From positions 52,956,949 to 53,020,948 of the forward strand of contig NC_069123.1 in the NCBI RefSeq assembly GCF_026914265.1: DNA of 64,000 nucleotides. The letters are read 5' to 3'. Under the pieces are notes generated by a model. The model did no database searches. It was not told the origin of the DNA and saw only the letters and a program-made list of their open reading frames with translations. Position 1 is the first letter of the stretch, and the number at the start of each line of letters is the position of its first letter. The position numbers were made by a program, and so were the translations under genes. Shown one piece after another: positions 1 to 14,300 of this stretch. The DNA is from Mya arenaria. Taxonomy: Eukaryota; Mollusca; Bivalvia; Myida; Myidae.

Positions 1-89
1 ATTATTTGACATGTGAAAGAGAATGAATTTAATCTTTACAAATATAGAAAGAACTTATGGTATAACAAAGTTTGTTTAGTCCAACTAAC

Positions 90-344
90 CATTTCATGAA
101 TATTCATGAGATTAAAGGAGATGGAAAGGTTGACTTCCTCATTGAACCGAACCCATGGGTCATGACCTGCCACGGCTGATTTTAAATTCTTTATCCCAGT
201 ATAATAGTCACTGTGCTGGCACTGAACTCCACAGAATATACCTGCAAAACAAGCTTTATTATGTTTATATGTAAAAGGAAAATATTCTGATGAATTTTGA
301 ACCATATAAAATGTCTCCAGTGTATACAAAAGAGATGTTGTTGT

Positions 345-376
<32 letters not shown>

Positions 377-1657
377 GAGGGGGGTCTTAGGCTTTTAAAG
401 GGTTGAAATGACAAATGGGTTGAAAAGTCTTTGATTTCCCAAATGACAAAGTGGTTGAAAAGACTTGGGCTTGGACAGCCCCCCTGCCCCCATTAAATTT
501 GTATGGTCTTATGGCCATGACATTTTTGCCAATACAACAACCACATGACACCAATAACTATAACTTTAAAACTAACTCAAGATACAACTGATAGTCCACC
601 ATTTTCAAGTTTGAATACAATTGCGTAAGGATGACTATTTCTGAAGTGTCAGATTTAGATATTATATTAATTAAAATATAAAAGAACTAAAAGTAATTAA
701 TAAGTCTTAAAATGGATTGAACTATATAACCTTTATTAACATAGAATGAAATTGTAAACAATTTAAGAGGTAATTAGTTAAGCTTTAAGGAAAAAAACAA
801 AAGACTCTTGTAATTGTTCAAATTTCATAGGTGATTTATAGGCCAAAATGCCAAATGCCAAAAGGATTCAACAAAGAAATTTAGTTGATCAATAGAGAAT
901 TTCTGTGAAAAAAGGTTTATACAGAACAGGATACTGTTATAAATGGAGTTGAGTACATATTGAACGGTGCAGTAAGCTAATTTATGGAAAGTTTTAGAAT
1001 TGCATTTATTTATCATATTGAAAGAAAGAAAAACATTCTATAAATTGTTACACAATTTAGGTTTACAAGTAATTAATCAATTCTAAGTATAAGTTAGAAC
1101 ATATTCGGTAAAATTTTAATGATAAAGAAGGACAGAGCCATTAGTCATTAAGATTTTACCTACTAAGGCCTAAATGTTCCCAGCAGGCAGGGAATCAAAT
1201 AATGACATCATGTCTGTAAAATTGTACAACTTCAAAACAATTAAGTGTAATATTTATTAAAGGCTATCCTTATTAAAGGCTGACAGGCAAATTCATTGGC
1301 TTGAAATGTAGGTTATAATCTAAAATGTATAGAAGAACCTTTAGGGCATGCATTTATTCCTAGGTTCTTGACGCAGTATTTTAAAAGTGGTACAGTTTTT
1401 ACCTGCAGAACCAAGGTTTTTTAAAACTTGTCCACTATTACTAATCATGTTTGAAATTTGGCAGAAATAATATTTCTGGTTCTTGCAACAGAGCATATAT
1501 GAATTTTTTTTTTACATCAAATAAAAATACAAATTTTGCTTTTGAAATTAATAAATACACAGATAGCTTATTAATGATGTTACCATTCAAATTAAAGAGA
1601 GAATATAATGATTGACTTACCCAGAACAAAACTAAAAGTTAATAGGACATCCTTCAT
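90..1657 (-). CDS. Probable Cys-loop (nicotinic-type) receptor subunit, first two coding exons (partial)
   Basis: Two minus-strand exons join in phase: 1657..1621 (ATG, 12 codons plus one base, donor gtaagt) and 241..90 (acceptor ttttgcag, 50 codons, donor gttagt in phase 0). The first exon plus the start of the second gives a signal peptide, MKDVLLTFSFVLGIFCGVQC. The mature part contains DYYTGIKNLKSAVAGHD and then VNLSISFNLMNIHEM, which resembles the N-terminal helix and first beta strand of the ligand-binding domain of molluscan nicotinic-like channels. An exon ending in phase 0 at this point also fits that family. The Cys-loop, transmembrane segments and ligand-contact loops would lie left of the window, so the family call is inference. 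The 1.4-kb intron (242-1620) shows no further exon. An in-frame ATG lies eight codons upstream in a small tandem duplication. Confidence 0.55.
343..383. repeat. T/G homopolymer tract
   Basis: A run of T followed by a long run of G, broken by a single A. It lies just outside the first receptor exon on the 5' side and is simple sequence only. Confidence 0.8.
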
Positions 1658-2159
1658 TTTGCAACAAACGTCTTTCATTTTGCAAGAAACTCTAAGTGAT
1701 TCCGCACCAACATTACTGGCCAATACGCAATAGATACTTTTCCGTAACACAAAAACAAAATTTAACAAGAAGTAACTGGCAAACAAAATAAAAAGACAAC
1801 AAAATCACAGTCATGTCTGTGACTGTGTCAGCTCATTAAACTCTGACACACGGTGAACATTTTACTTTTAATGCCAACAAAAACAATAAAAATTAATGGC
1901 TTGTGACTTTCTATAACTATCATAAATGTCTCCTGCAAATCTTGTAACTTAATACCTTATTTCTCCTTTGACAGCCATGCAACACATCTGATAATCAGAT
2001 AGTTTTCGTTTGAATGATTTTTCATTTAAATGATTAACATTTTAAGTAAAACAAAACAAACAAATACTTTCATTTTTTTTAAAGGTTAAAGTATACTCTT
2101 AACAAAACTGTATACAGTTACAACATCCAAATGTGCATGGACTTTAAGCAGAAATTTGA

Positions 2160-3030
2160 TATTCTAATTTGTAAACAGGAATGGCTGCCTCTCCAAACAG
2201 CACAATGCACAATTATTATTCTCTATAAATGTCATAAAGACCTACATTCTGACCAAGTCTCATGAAGAATAGGTAAAATTACAACAAGAATTTCTGTTTT
2301 GATCGAGTTTAACCAAACAGCACCAATAACCGAACATGACCAAGAATTTATCATCGCGTTCAAACCAGGTTTGATTAAGATTAAATAAAATGTGGCCACC
2401 CTAGTCTCAAGGGTTTGAACATTTGACATACTTTTTGGACTGGACCTATCTTTCATAAAGAAAAATATTTAAAACCATGTTTCATTAAGATAGTGAACAG
2501 TATGCCAACTCAAGTAAATTAAAAAGAATTTTGAAACCTTATATTGACCTCGACACCAACTTCTTTTTACCAAGAATGACCCATAATAAAGACTTATATT
2601 TTAAAAGGACACACAGTCTTACAGTTTTATGGAGCTTGAACAGAAGATGTTTCAACAATGTTTTTTTAAGCATTTGACCAAATGACCTACTTTTCAGAAC
2701 TGTTTCATTACTATTCTCACCTAGATTTCATACTGAAGTCAATATTGTGCACAAGGTTCATGAAGATTGGGTATTTTTTAAGTGCCAGTATTTAAAACAT
2801 TTGACTTTGTGACTTAAATGGAATGAAATGACACAACATGACCCATAATCAAAATTAACCTAGATTTGAAAGCAGATGCACATTTCTGAACAAGTTTCCT
2901 AAAGACCAGTTTGAAAATGTGGTCTCTATAGACACATGCAAAATGTTTCTGATGAAGTGCAAAGATTTTATATAATATATAAAATTTAACACAATATATC
3001 GAAGAAATTTGGACATACACGTACGTGTTA
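2160..3030. repeat. Degraded core-repeat element
   Basis: Loosely repeated phrases such as 'gaccaagt..catgaag' and 'gaccca' recur every 150-250 bp. They resemble decayed units of the array at 7908-9195. No clear ends remain. ORFs here are short and have no recognisable protein. Confidence 0.4.
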
Positions 3031-5333
3031 GGTCAACAAGTGCTTGTTGTGAACGAGTTTCCGAAACTGTTCATTTATTAGAATTTTGTATCATAAACTG
3101 ACTTGTATTCATTAAACTTATGAATCTTGTCCTCCCTTAAAACGACATTGAACATGTCTCGTGAAACACCCACATAATATAATACCTTTCATTTCTCTCG
3201 TTATGACATGTAACGTAAGCTGGTTTCTTATCTTGAGGAACTTCACAATGTAACTCTTTGATATTGCTTCAAAAGAATTTAAAAAAGAGAGTTTAAACCA
3301 TACATGTATCATTTAAGTATGACTTTACAATAATAAGATAATAACTTACCACAATCATAAAGCAATAAAACAATGCCCCGATTTAAGTATTCAGTTCTTT
3401 TCAATTAAAAGGTTAAGTGAGTTGTCATAATTTAAAACAAAATCACACCTGAACACAAGTGTTACCCTTGAAGCAAGTGCATTTCATTAATACGTTGGTA
3501 CGCTTTATTAAATAAGTTAAACCTTAACAAAAAAAAGAGATCAAGAGCTAATCAATCTGATGAAAGGACATAACTTGACAAATATTAGTTATGAGTTATG
3601 GCCCCTGTCACACAAAGTTGGCCTATTGAACAGAACTTTTTTAAGTTTAGAAAATGATTAACCAGATCCTTGCTAGCATTTAAACGTGAAATATTTGATG
3701 ACGTGCTAATATGTGATGTGTTAAATAAAACGGGTACAGTTGTCTCATTAACACTTCAGATCACATGTGTATCCATTAAATTTCCAGAGCAGTAAAGATT
3801 TGAAAGTTTACTTTAACTAAGTTCTGAATAATCCTCCCAGGGTGTTTGAAGTCATGTTCAAGGTTAAATTGTTTTCAAAAAAAGACTGGAATTGAAGATG
3901 AAGCCAAGGCTATACCGATACATTGGACCTTTTTGATCGTCTGAAACACAGACAGGAAGCAAGAGAAGTCCTGGATCAATTATCAGCTTCACAAAGCTTG
4001 AACAAAACTTGGACAAACATTATTATAGCTACAGTAAATAACCAACTACCTAATGGTTAACAACGGAGACAGCTAACAAATATAGGTGAGATTAAAGGTG
4101 CAGTAAAAACAGCTGTGATAAGAGGAATGAATATTAACTATTTAAACTGTACACTGATTGTTAAATGACTTCTTAAGTATACATTATACGGTCAATTACC
4201 ACTACAATTCTTTCAAGTCGTTACTTTTAAGGTATTCAGAACATTTATCACTGCAGACAATTGCTGAAAAATTGGCAGTGCATTGTAATATATTAAATCA
4301 TTAGTCTGAATTTCATTCTTTCAGCAGTTGTAACGGATTGAAATTCCCTATCCTTATGATAATTATTATAGTATGACAGATTTAGTCAAAAAGAAGGGTT
4401 TAGGGGCTAAGATCCTTCTTAAAATAATCTTCAAAGCTGAATAAATGTTCAGGTACTTCTTACTGTTTTTTAATGCAAATGTCCAGCAAAAAAATTGATA
4501 GTCTGAAGCTAAACGCTTCAAATCCTGATTTCATCCTTCTACTATCAAATCATGTTTACACATTCAAAAAATAAAAGCCTTTAAACTTGAAAAATATATA
4601 GCTAACCTTTTAAGAGATTGTTAATTAAAACAAGTGAACATGTAAATCGGTATTTTGCTTTCTAAATGACATAAAAGAAGACATTGAAGTCAAATTAAAT
4701 CTAAGAAAAAAATCGCATACAATTTTCAAAGGTCAATACAGCACATATATGGCAAAATAAATATCATTATTGGGAAAACAAAACACAAAATGACTGTGCA
4801 ATAATATTTTACTACATACAAGATAATTATGGTACATAAACATAAAGAGTTGCAAGAATGTCAATAGAATCAGAGAGCCCAACTTCCAGTCAATTCATAT
4901 TTATAAATATGTGAGGTAGAATGTCTACCCAAACCCCTGGCACTAAATCTCCTGTACCACTTAGTCTATATTTCCATTCAGTTCCTATCAAATTTCATGA
5001 GTATGGGTGCACATTTCATTACATTGGTTATCATAGAAAGAGTTCCCTGAGTAACACTCAGTTTCTCCTTGATGTGCACTTCAACAAAATCTTTAGGTGC
5101 TCCATTGTCCATGCTGAGCTTCATCCCTATGGTCCATCTTTTAAAGATAGGCTAAATAGTTTGAAAACAGTCAAACCACATTATTGTTGACTTTGTGTTC
5201 ACAAGGTCAAGGGGCAAGTTGAAAGGTAAATTGATCTTAATTTAAACAGGTCAGTTAAACACACTAGGTCATTGCACATTAAATAAATGTTCAAAGAAAT
5301 GTCAGAAGATATCACAGTGTAAGAGAGTGGGTG
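3031..5333. other. Gene-free stretch, probably 3' UTR and intergenic
   Basis: This region lies between the stop of the RING/TRAF gene (minus) and the receptor leader exon (minus). It is AT-rich, and no exon with matching splice sites was found. The 89-codon plus-strand ORF at 4921-5190 has no family resemblance. The left end of the RING-gene mRNA should fall here, but no perfect minus-strand AATAAA was found close to the stop. Confidence 0.4.
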
Positions 5334-8300
5334 TCAGGAAGCTGAGTTTTCCTTGTCAAACATGGATGAGAGTAGTCTTTTCTTTGTTTCTCCGGCCCGG
5401 AACAGGCGCATCTTCAAAGAGGGCTTTACAGGGGATGGCACCTTGTCAGGGTCAATGAACGCACTATCTTCTTCCAAGTCCGCTGAAACTGGAGTAACCA
5501 ATAGATGGTGAAATTGATTAAATGATTCCAGAGTCAAATCCTATATGGTGATACTTATGTTATACACCTAAAGGCAGATATTTTCCAAGTAAAGAGATTG
5601 ATTAAATAGGAAGAGTTCTCAGTTCCACAGTACTGTCATCTGATACAAAAGCTGGCCAACTTAATGTTAGCTTATATTCATTACGATTGTCAAGATTTCT
5701 TGATGCACTATTACTCCCAAATAAGATTTACCACAATTAATACAATTGTTTACCAGAAAAAGATGAATAAATGTCGAAAATAATGGTTCTTATGAAGGAT
5801 TTAAGGTTTAATTTGAAAGTAATGTGCAGAAAACACAGTATTTCTACCTTATGAGACTGTAGCAAATCACTGTAAATCTTTTTGCATTCACCAATCATTT
5901 AATATTTTTCGGTTTTCAGCTATTAAATACACTGTTACAATCTTGTTATCAGTAATTAACATTTTCCATAAATGCATTATTTAGTAAGTAGTTAAAGATT
6001 TAACACTCAAAATTTATGTTTGTTATACATGTATATGTATTGATTTTGAATAAGAGTGTCACTTTAAATTCTAGTTATAAGGCTCTAATAGGATGCTAGT
6101 TATGGTAAACTGTAGCTAGCCAGGGTAAATTAGTCCTCTGTGCTATTTATTGTGTATAATTATCTTAGAATACACACCAGTGGTTTGTTTGAGTGTGCTG
6201 TCCTCTTCCTTCAGAAAACTGGGGAGGTTAACAGGATTAAAGTCACAGGCACGTTTGTGGGACTTGAGCAGCTGTAATTGCCCCACAAACTCACAGCCAG
6301 CTCTCCGAAATGGGCAGGCTACCTGCAATCATTACAAGACTTTATATCACTGAGACACTCATACCTATTGATCACCAGTACAGGTGTATATTAAGGTGAT
6401 CCTCATTGAGTTTGAGTGATTATCACTTGAACAAAAAGCATCACAATGCATGCATGTTTTTTTCTCATTTGATGAAAGGGCATTTTCCATGAAATTTTCT
6501 CTTCAGAGTTATCAGGCTTGGTACATTTAATGTGTATTATCAAAGTCATAATGTGCTTTAGGTTAATATCAAATTGTATAATAGTTATCTTCAAGTTATG
6601 GGTAAAATTCTAGATTATATGAAATAAAATTGCATGAAATATTTTTTTTAGAAACTTAAACAAAATGCACATCATTGATGTTACAGCTAAAATTGAACAA
6701 ACATATCTTTAAATTTGAAAGATTCCATATTCGTAATCATTTGCAAATGTATCAGGTTTTATCAACAAGAGTGCCATGATGGCCCTAAATCGCAGACCTA
6801 AGTGAAATAGCACACCTTAGTGAAGTATTAAACATTAAACATGATCACCATCATCAAGTATTGTCAAATTTTGTAGCGGTTAAGTTTTGACCCAAGGGCA
6901 AAATTTGAACAAACTTGGTAAAGGACAACTAAACATGGTAAATATCTAAGCTCTTTTATTGAAATCTGGTACTCGAGAGTATGATTTTCAACTCCACATG
7001 AACTCAACCTGGGACTCTTGGAATTGGCCCATTTATCACTCCAGGGATATAATTTGAACAATCCTGTCAAGGACCACTACATCAAGGATCTGGGTGATTC
7101 AGAGAAGAAGATTTTCAAAGTTTTTACGTTATACGCATATAGAAAACCCTGAGACTTGATCAACTTTGACCCCAGGGACGTTATTTTAACAACATTGGTG
7201 AAGGACCACAGCCAAACTGCATACCAAATATCATTGGTTTGGGCAATGGGGTTATAGAGAAAAATGTTTCAAATTTTAAATTGTTGACAACAAACGCTGG
7301 AGGATGGACAACGAACATTTATTGATCACAATAGCTCACCTTGAGAACTTCATGTATAGGTGAATAGGTGAGCTTAAACCATTGTGTACAGCTCCCATTG
7401 ACCTACATGCACTGTAATTCTTTTTACCAAAAGCAGTTCATTTCATAACTTGATGATAATTAGATTTTAGTCAATATTGTTTAGTAATAAACTGGCTACA
7501 AAATTAAGAATAAAAAGATTTGAATTAAACCAATTAAACCCTGTGCCATTATACGAGGTTTATGTTTGAACTTTCGACTACTGTGCTTGTTTCTGTAGTT
7601 TTTCATATAAATATTGAATACAGAGATTGAAATATATTGTACATTCCGGAAATGAATAGAATTATGAAAGAGGAGATGTTACCATCTGATCACCAATGAT
7701 GTTCTCCAGAATGAAGTCATGGTGAATCTGTTGTAGGTGAACAGGCTTCCTGAAGTCATAAAACAACTAACTGCTATAACATACATTTACAAGATAAATG
7801 TGACAAATCTACACACAATATAGATAACAATAGTCATTAATTTTACCTTTCTAAAAAAAATTCTTTCGGATACAATTTCTTACAATAGAGAAGCAGCAGA
7901 AATGAAAATAAGAGGGCCAAGATGGCCCTATATCACTCACCTCAGTAAAACTTTGTGCTATAGACTTGTTGATAATTAAAGGGCAATAACAGGGATTTGG
8001 CTTCTCTGATGTATTATGCCCATTCACATTCTCACCAAATTTTGTGATGATTGGACAAATACTTAAAAAGTTACCTCTAGAGTGTTAACAAGGTATTTCC
8101 ATATTTGGGCTCTGTGACCAAGTTTTTGACCCCAGATGACCCATATCCTAACTTTGGCTAGATTCATCAAAACAATCTTTCTAACGATTTTCCAGGATAT
8201 TTGGGCTGAAAATGTTACCTCGAGAGTGTTAACAGGGTATTTTCATATTTGGGCTCTGTGAGCTTGTTTTTGACCCCAGATGACCCATATTTGAACTTGA

Positions 8301-11300
8301 GCTGGAAATCATTAAAATGACCTTTCTGACAAATTTCCAGGATATTTGGGCTGAAAATGTTACCTCGAGAGTGTTTACAAGGTATTTCCATATTTGGGCT
8401 CTGTGACCTAGTTTTTGGCCCCAGATGACCCATATTCGAACTTAAGCTAGAAATCGTCGAAAAAACTTTTCTGACAAATTTCCAGGATATTGGGGCTGAA
8501 AATGTTACCTCTAGAGTGTTAACAAGGTATTTCCATATTTGGGCTCTGTGACCTAGTTTTTGACCCCAGATGACCCATATTTGACCTTGTTCTGGAAATC
8601 ATCAAAACAACCTTTCTGACAAATTTCCAGGATATTTGGGCTGAAAATGTTACCTCGAGAGGGTTTACAAGGTATTTCCATATTTGGGCTCTGTGACCTT
8701 ATTTTTGACCTCAGATGACCCATATTCGAACTTGAGCTAGAAATTATCGGCACAACCTTTCTGACATCTTTCCAGGATATTTGGACTGAATATGTTACCT
8801 CTAAAGTGTTAACAAGGTATTTCCATATTTGGGCTCTGTGACCTAGTTTTTGACCCCAGATGACCCATTCGAACTTGAGCTAGAAATTATCGGCACAACC
8901 TTTCTGACAACTTTCCAGGATATTTGGACTGAAAATGTTACCTCTAGAGTGTTCACAAGGTATTTCCATATTTGGGCTCTGTGACCTTTTTTTTGACCTC
9001 AGATGACCCATATTCGAACTCGTCCGAGTAATTACTGGGACAAACATCCTGACCAAGTTTCGTGACAATTGAGGCAAAAATGTGACCCCTAGAGTGTTAA
9101 CAAACTAAGTGTGGACGGACGACAGACAACGGACAACGTACAATCATTGATCCTAATAGTTCACCCTCAGCCTACGGCTAAGGTAAGCTAAAACTCAATA
9201 TATTTCATTCCATGGATGAAAAGAAAACAAGTCCTTAATTTAACTGCATTTTTCTAAAGTGTGATTGACATTTCCATGTATGGCCAGGTAAACTTTTGTA
9301 ATCATTTTTCGAGAAAAATCTTTGCACTAATTACTCTAAACTTGACTGTGATAGTAAGCTATCAATAGAACACTGTGGGGGAGCAAGAATTGTGACCTCA
9401 CCACAAATGTGTACGACCACAACCATCTTGAAACAACGAAACGTATGTTTTTGATATTTTCTTTACTCAGTTGAATCAAATTAAAACAAGACCTAGCCCA
9501 TGGTACGCCACATGATTTCTGCTTTCATGTGGTATACTGTCTGACATTCTTGATGTTGTAATTTTTGAGAACAGTCATTCAAAAACAAATTTTGAATCGG
9601 CGATGCAGACGACCATACATTTTGTTAATCTTGCAAAAATCAATGATTAATCGGCTAGTTTCAACTGGTTCTTAACAAAAAGATATATAAACAGTAAATA
9701 TATACCATTTACAATTCCTTTTCAAGGCGAAATAATGTTTTTGAAAGAACTCGTACAATATTAAATTATGCGCACGACCACACTCGAGAATTTAAGGCGA
9801 ATGACCACACTTTTAATTTAATTTTGATAGGAGTGCGAATAAAGCTTTAAATACTTTATTTGTTAATATGTATGGTATATCTTTTAGATGGAGAGTCGAC
9901 AACCTCAGATCTGCAGATATTTTTGCAAGGTCATTGCGAACATTTCCACACTGCGCCAGCACGAAACAACACATATCGGAACGGGAAAGAGTTATATATG
10001 TGCTGTGAAAAGATTTTCCACAGCAGGGCAAACTTGAATAGACACAGGTTAGTTTATACAGAATAGTGTATATTAGAAACCTTAAAGAACTTAGTATCGC
10101 TTCGAATAAGTCAAATCTGCAAAACCTTTATTATGTTTATTAGTATGAAAAAAACGTAAGTTCGTCTATTTATCAAATAGGAAAGGCCAAAATGTTTTCA
10201 AAACCAAGTTTTTGTCGTCGGCATTGTCTTCGTTTTAATGTCATAACTGTGTCTTTAACTTGATTATACTTTACACAAAGCGTTGTATATGTGTTACCAG
10301 TGAAAATAAGCCAATGTATAGCGTGGCTGTTTTTGTTCCTAGACAGAAAAAAATCTAGCGGTGATTTATCTTCTTGTGTTGCTGTTCTTTAATAAGCAAT
10401 ATTGGGTCAACGTTGCTTCGTTTAATGTAAAAAGGTCGACTTCTTCAATTGTTTCATTCGTGTTGACATATTCCAGACAAAGACTAAATTAAGTATATTA
10501 TATGATAGAATTTGTTTTTTTAATTTTTACTGCATTTACTTTTCAGATGTCAGGTGCATGCCGAGGCAAATCCATTTATTTGCATAAATTGTGAGAAGTT
10601 GCTTCCAACCAATGCTGATCTTCACAAGCATATTTGACATGAAAAAAGCAGGGATGTAACTGTCACGAATGTGGGATGTCTTTCTCAGAAAAGTCAAACC
10701 TGAAGGCACATTTGGATATGCACAAGGGGGAGTCAAGCCTTAAATTTCCAGAGTGTGAAAAAGTGTTTAGGCACCGGAGCAGCCTTTCACGGCATAAGAA
10801 AATTCACAAAACAACATAGATTAATTACAATAATGCTATATTTTACAATTGATTTTTGTTCGATTAAGTTCAATACTACTTTTCCTGTGGTAAAATGGTT
10901 ATTAGAATAACATATTGTATTTTCTAACAATATTCTGTTTTTGAAAAGTAATCTCCGTAGGTACATAACCAGGAAGGCATTTTCAGAGCTGTTTTAGTAA
11001 ATACTTGCTTTTGTTTGAGGCGATATTTTTAGCTCAACTTTTCGAAGACTAAGGAGAGCTATCCTACTCACCCTAACGTCAGCGTCAAACCTTGGTTAAG
11101 GTATTGAATGTAAGCACCTTTAAGTCATTATCTTAGCAAATACATGTATTGTAACATATGTGTTCTGAACTATACAACCTACTTCATTAATCAGGCGAGA
11201 TAACTATATCTTGCATATAATGCAATTTATTGCCCTTTATTATTCGACATAGAAATTCTGGTGAAGGTTTTGCATAGAAGCACAGATAGGTTACGACATC

Positions 11301-14300
11301 TGCAACTGCTTGATGTATTGTATTGAGACTTTATTCAACTTTACTCAACGATAAAGCGTGCTTTAATAATTAAATAAGATAACTGTATTTTGTATATAAT
11401 GCAAATAATGGTCCTTTATAATTTGGAGAATTTCTGGTTAGGTTTTGCAGATAATCACATTTAAGTCAATATATCAGCAGACACTCCATGTATTGCATTG
11501 AAAATTAAGACAAGTGTTTTTTCAGAACTTTATTAGTAAATTCTTGTTTTAGTTTGTGTCGATGGGTTTGCATAAAAGATTATTGTAATGTGATTCATTT
11601 CACTTTTTTATTTGCTCTGTGATTACCTTTTTATGTTTAAGTTTTGCATGTAAACAGCCTGATCAGTATCTATCTTATTAATACATTTGTTTCACAAACA
11701 AATGCTGACATTTTTTGTTTTATATTGGTGCGATTTATACTCTGTGAATCTTTACTGTGATTCGTTTGTATTTTTAAAAGAAACACAATAAATGTTTTCA
11801 AATATCAGTTTTAATTGATTAATCTTAACAATTATTGCCATATAAGGTACTCAAAATGGTATATATTTGCTTTAATATGTGTTTTTTGCAAGGAACTTGG
11901 TAAAATTAGCCGTATTGTTATTGTTTTTGCAAGATATACAAATTGTATGGTCGTCTGCATCGCCAATTCCAAATTTTCTTATTGAATGTTTTTAAAAACT
12001 ATGACACCAAGAATATCAGACAGTATACCACATGAAACCGGAAATCATATGGCGTACCTTGGGCTAGGTCTTGTTTTAATTTGATTCAAGATAATAAAAA
12101 AAATATCAAAAACATACGTTTTGTTGTCACACTTTCTCCGTGGTCATTTGCATTTGTGGTCACATGATTTTTTTGCTCCCTCACAGTGAAAGAATGAGGC
12201 TCAAGTCTGTTTTTTTGGGTAGAAAATAGTGTGTTCATTATGAGGCCATAATAGAATACCGTTGGTTGAGGTCAAACCCACATCCTTTTCTATTACGTTA
12301 TATACTGGTACACATTAAACTAGTATACTATATTAAACATAAACTCCCCAACTTGATAATAATATAGCAATATTAAATTTAAAACCTTGTCTGGGTGTTT
12401 TTTGCTGAAAATAATTATATAAACTAAAGCAACAAACCTATCCTCTGGGCAAGTCTTGTTACTCTTCAACCAGGGTGTAATGCACTAAAATATTTATAAC
12501 ATTTTAAATCAGTAACATAAAACTTACAGCATGCATAAGAAATAAATGTCCATGAGGTCTCACAAGTAATGCCCTCTGAGTGCTGTTTATTCAAAAACAT
12601 GGAACTTAGAAAAAATGCATTTATAATAATTATTGTCCTTGACCAAGATGTTTTTTTAAGCAATTGTTGATGTGTGCCAGATATAGACCAATCACAATAG
12701 CTAAAATTGAGCACTTGATACCCAGGTGAGCTAAAAATAAGAGAGTTAAAACGTTTGAATGGCTAAAAGAAATGTGCTCCATCTGAAATGAACATTTATT
12801 TTGCATATAATCCCTCCATTTTCAAGTTATACTATGCACTTTTTGGCCCATTTTACCATTTCCAGAATTATACATAAAAAAATATTAACAGGCAATCTGC
12901 AAATAACAGTAATTTTATAATTTCTTAAAAGAGGTGCAGTTTTTAAATTTCGTAACTCTTTTCCTCAATTACTTGAGCCTACAGTCTCTCTATAATTTGG
13001 ACTCTTTTTTAGCTCTTTACGGAGTAAATATATGATTTTTTTTATGTCATTATGATATCATAATCATGAAATTGCATAATTTTGTTCTAAACAACAACGC
13101 TGGTATAGTTATTTGTATGTACAAATGGTTTGTCTTTTATAATTACCTTTCTACAGAAACTGTGTCCACAGGGTGCCCTTTGGGGGTCGTTAAAAACGTC
13201 CTGACAAATGGAGCAGTAAAGATGGTGACTCACTGAACCTGGATTCAAAAAGTACCTGAAAACGAAAAATAAATCTCAAAGATATAGGCAAAGTTTTTTT
13301 TCTTTCTAGGTTTGAGTGAATTTGACATGCTTCTAAACTTTACTGAGTACTTTACTTAGTATGTACTTTATACAAGCATGTTCTATCACTGCAATGCATC
13401 TGTATGAGCATAGGTAAGAAGGGACCAGCATGTCCACTTTAATCCTACACAGCATGGATTTCAGAAATTTTATCACAAAGAATCATATCACTGTAACTCA
13501 TTTATCTGACTGACAAAATAATGGATTTAATATTATAAAAAATATAAATTTATTTCATATCAAATGTCAAGTATTAAACATGCGATCAAATTTTATTTTG
13601 CTTGTAATGGTTATAGATTGCATACATGTGTATGTGGATTTTATTGTGATGACTTTAATTCTTTAAAGTAGATTATTATTTAAACTGAAATTCAATGTCC
13701 TTTTATCATATCTTTATAATTATATCATGTCAGTCTATTTATTTATTTTTATTTGAATGTGATATATGTCTTATCTTGTGTATTTTGCATATGATCCTAG
13801 ATTTAAGTATATATGTCTAAAAAAGTATTATTCCTTTTAGAGCTATTATACATCTGTTGTTACTGAACATTATGTTGAAAAATGACAATTAAATAGCTCT
13901 GTTAAGCTTATGGTTATTGTATCTTCCTTTGCCCACTTTATTTATATGCAAATCTTACCTGAGGGACTCCTATAACATTTTAAAAGTTTATTTTTTCTGT
14001 TTGCGAATGACCTTTGTGTTTTAAGTATGCCATTGTATTGAATGATCATGTCTTTAAATCCGAGGTGAATTTCAAATAAATTGCAACATCTATAGCCTAT
14101 TGACTGCCTTCCCATATCAAAACAAACTGCAGTCATCAGCAATTTGACATATACATGTCAATGTACATGTATCAGCAAGAACTACTCAATTAATAGGGGG
14201 CTGATACCACCGCAAAGCATACAAGTTCAATTAGCTTTGATTTCACATCAACTGACCGATAAAAAGAGCATTTTAAATTACATTTTTACAGCTCACATCA

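Larger units (their letters stand above)
9371..12188. mobile_element. 2.8-kb element with ~350-bp inverted ends enclosing a zinc-finger gene relic
   Basis: The sequence from 9371 to about 9721 is matched, inverted, by about 11840-12188. Both outer ends read CACTGTG(G/A)GGGAGCAA going inward. Shared stretches inside include 'aacaagacctagccca', 'tttcatgtggtatactgtct' and 'gatgcagacgaccataca'. By eye the arms are roughly 80% alike. The interior carries a broken C2H2 zinc-finger gene with its intron (9888-10819) and part of an F2 repeat. No transposase ORF is present, so it is non-autonomous. Long arms plus captured host-like exons resemble Pack-TIR elements. Target duplications are not clear, so the superfamily is left open. 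Confidence 0.7.

Noticed and set aside
4921-5190. 89-codon plus-strand ORF
   Set aside because: Antisense to the expected 3' UTR of the RING/TRAF gene, with no domain and no splice context.
8215-9077. Minus-strand ORFs of 65-72 codons with repeated PNMEIPC and NILEICQKG text
   Set aside because: They follow the 145-bp period of the F1 array; an open frame in one unit is repeated in all. No start, promoter or family supports coding.
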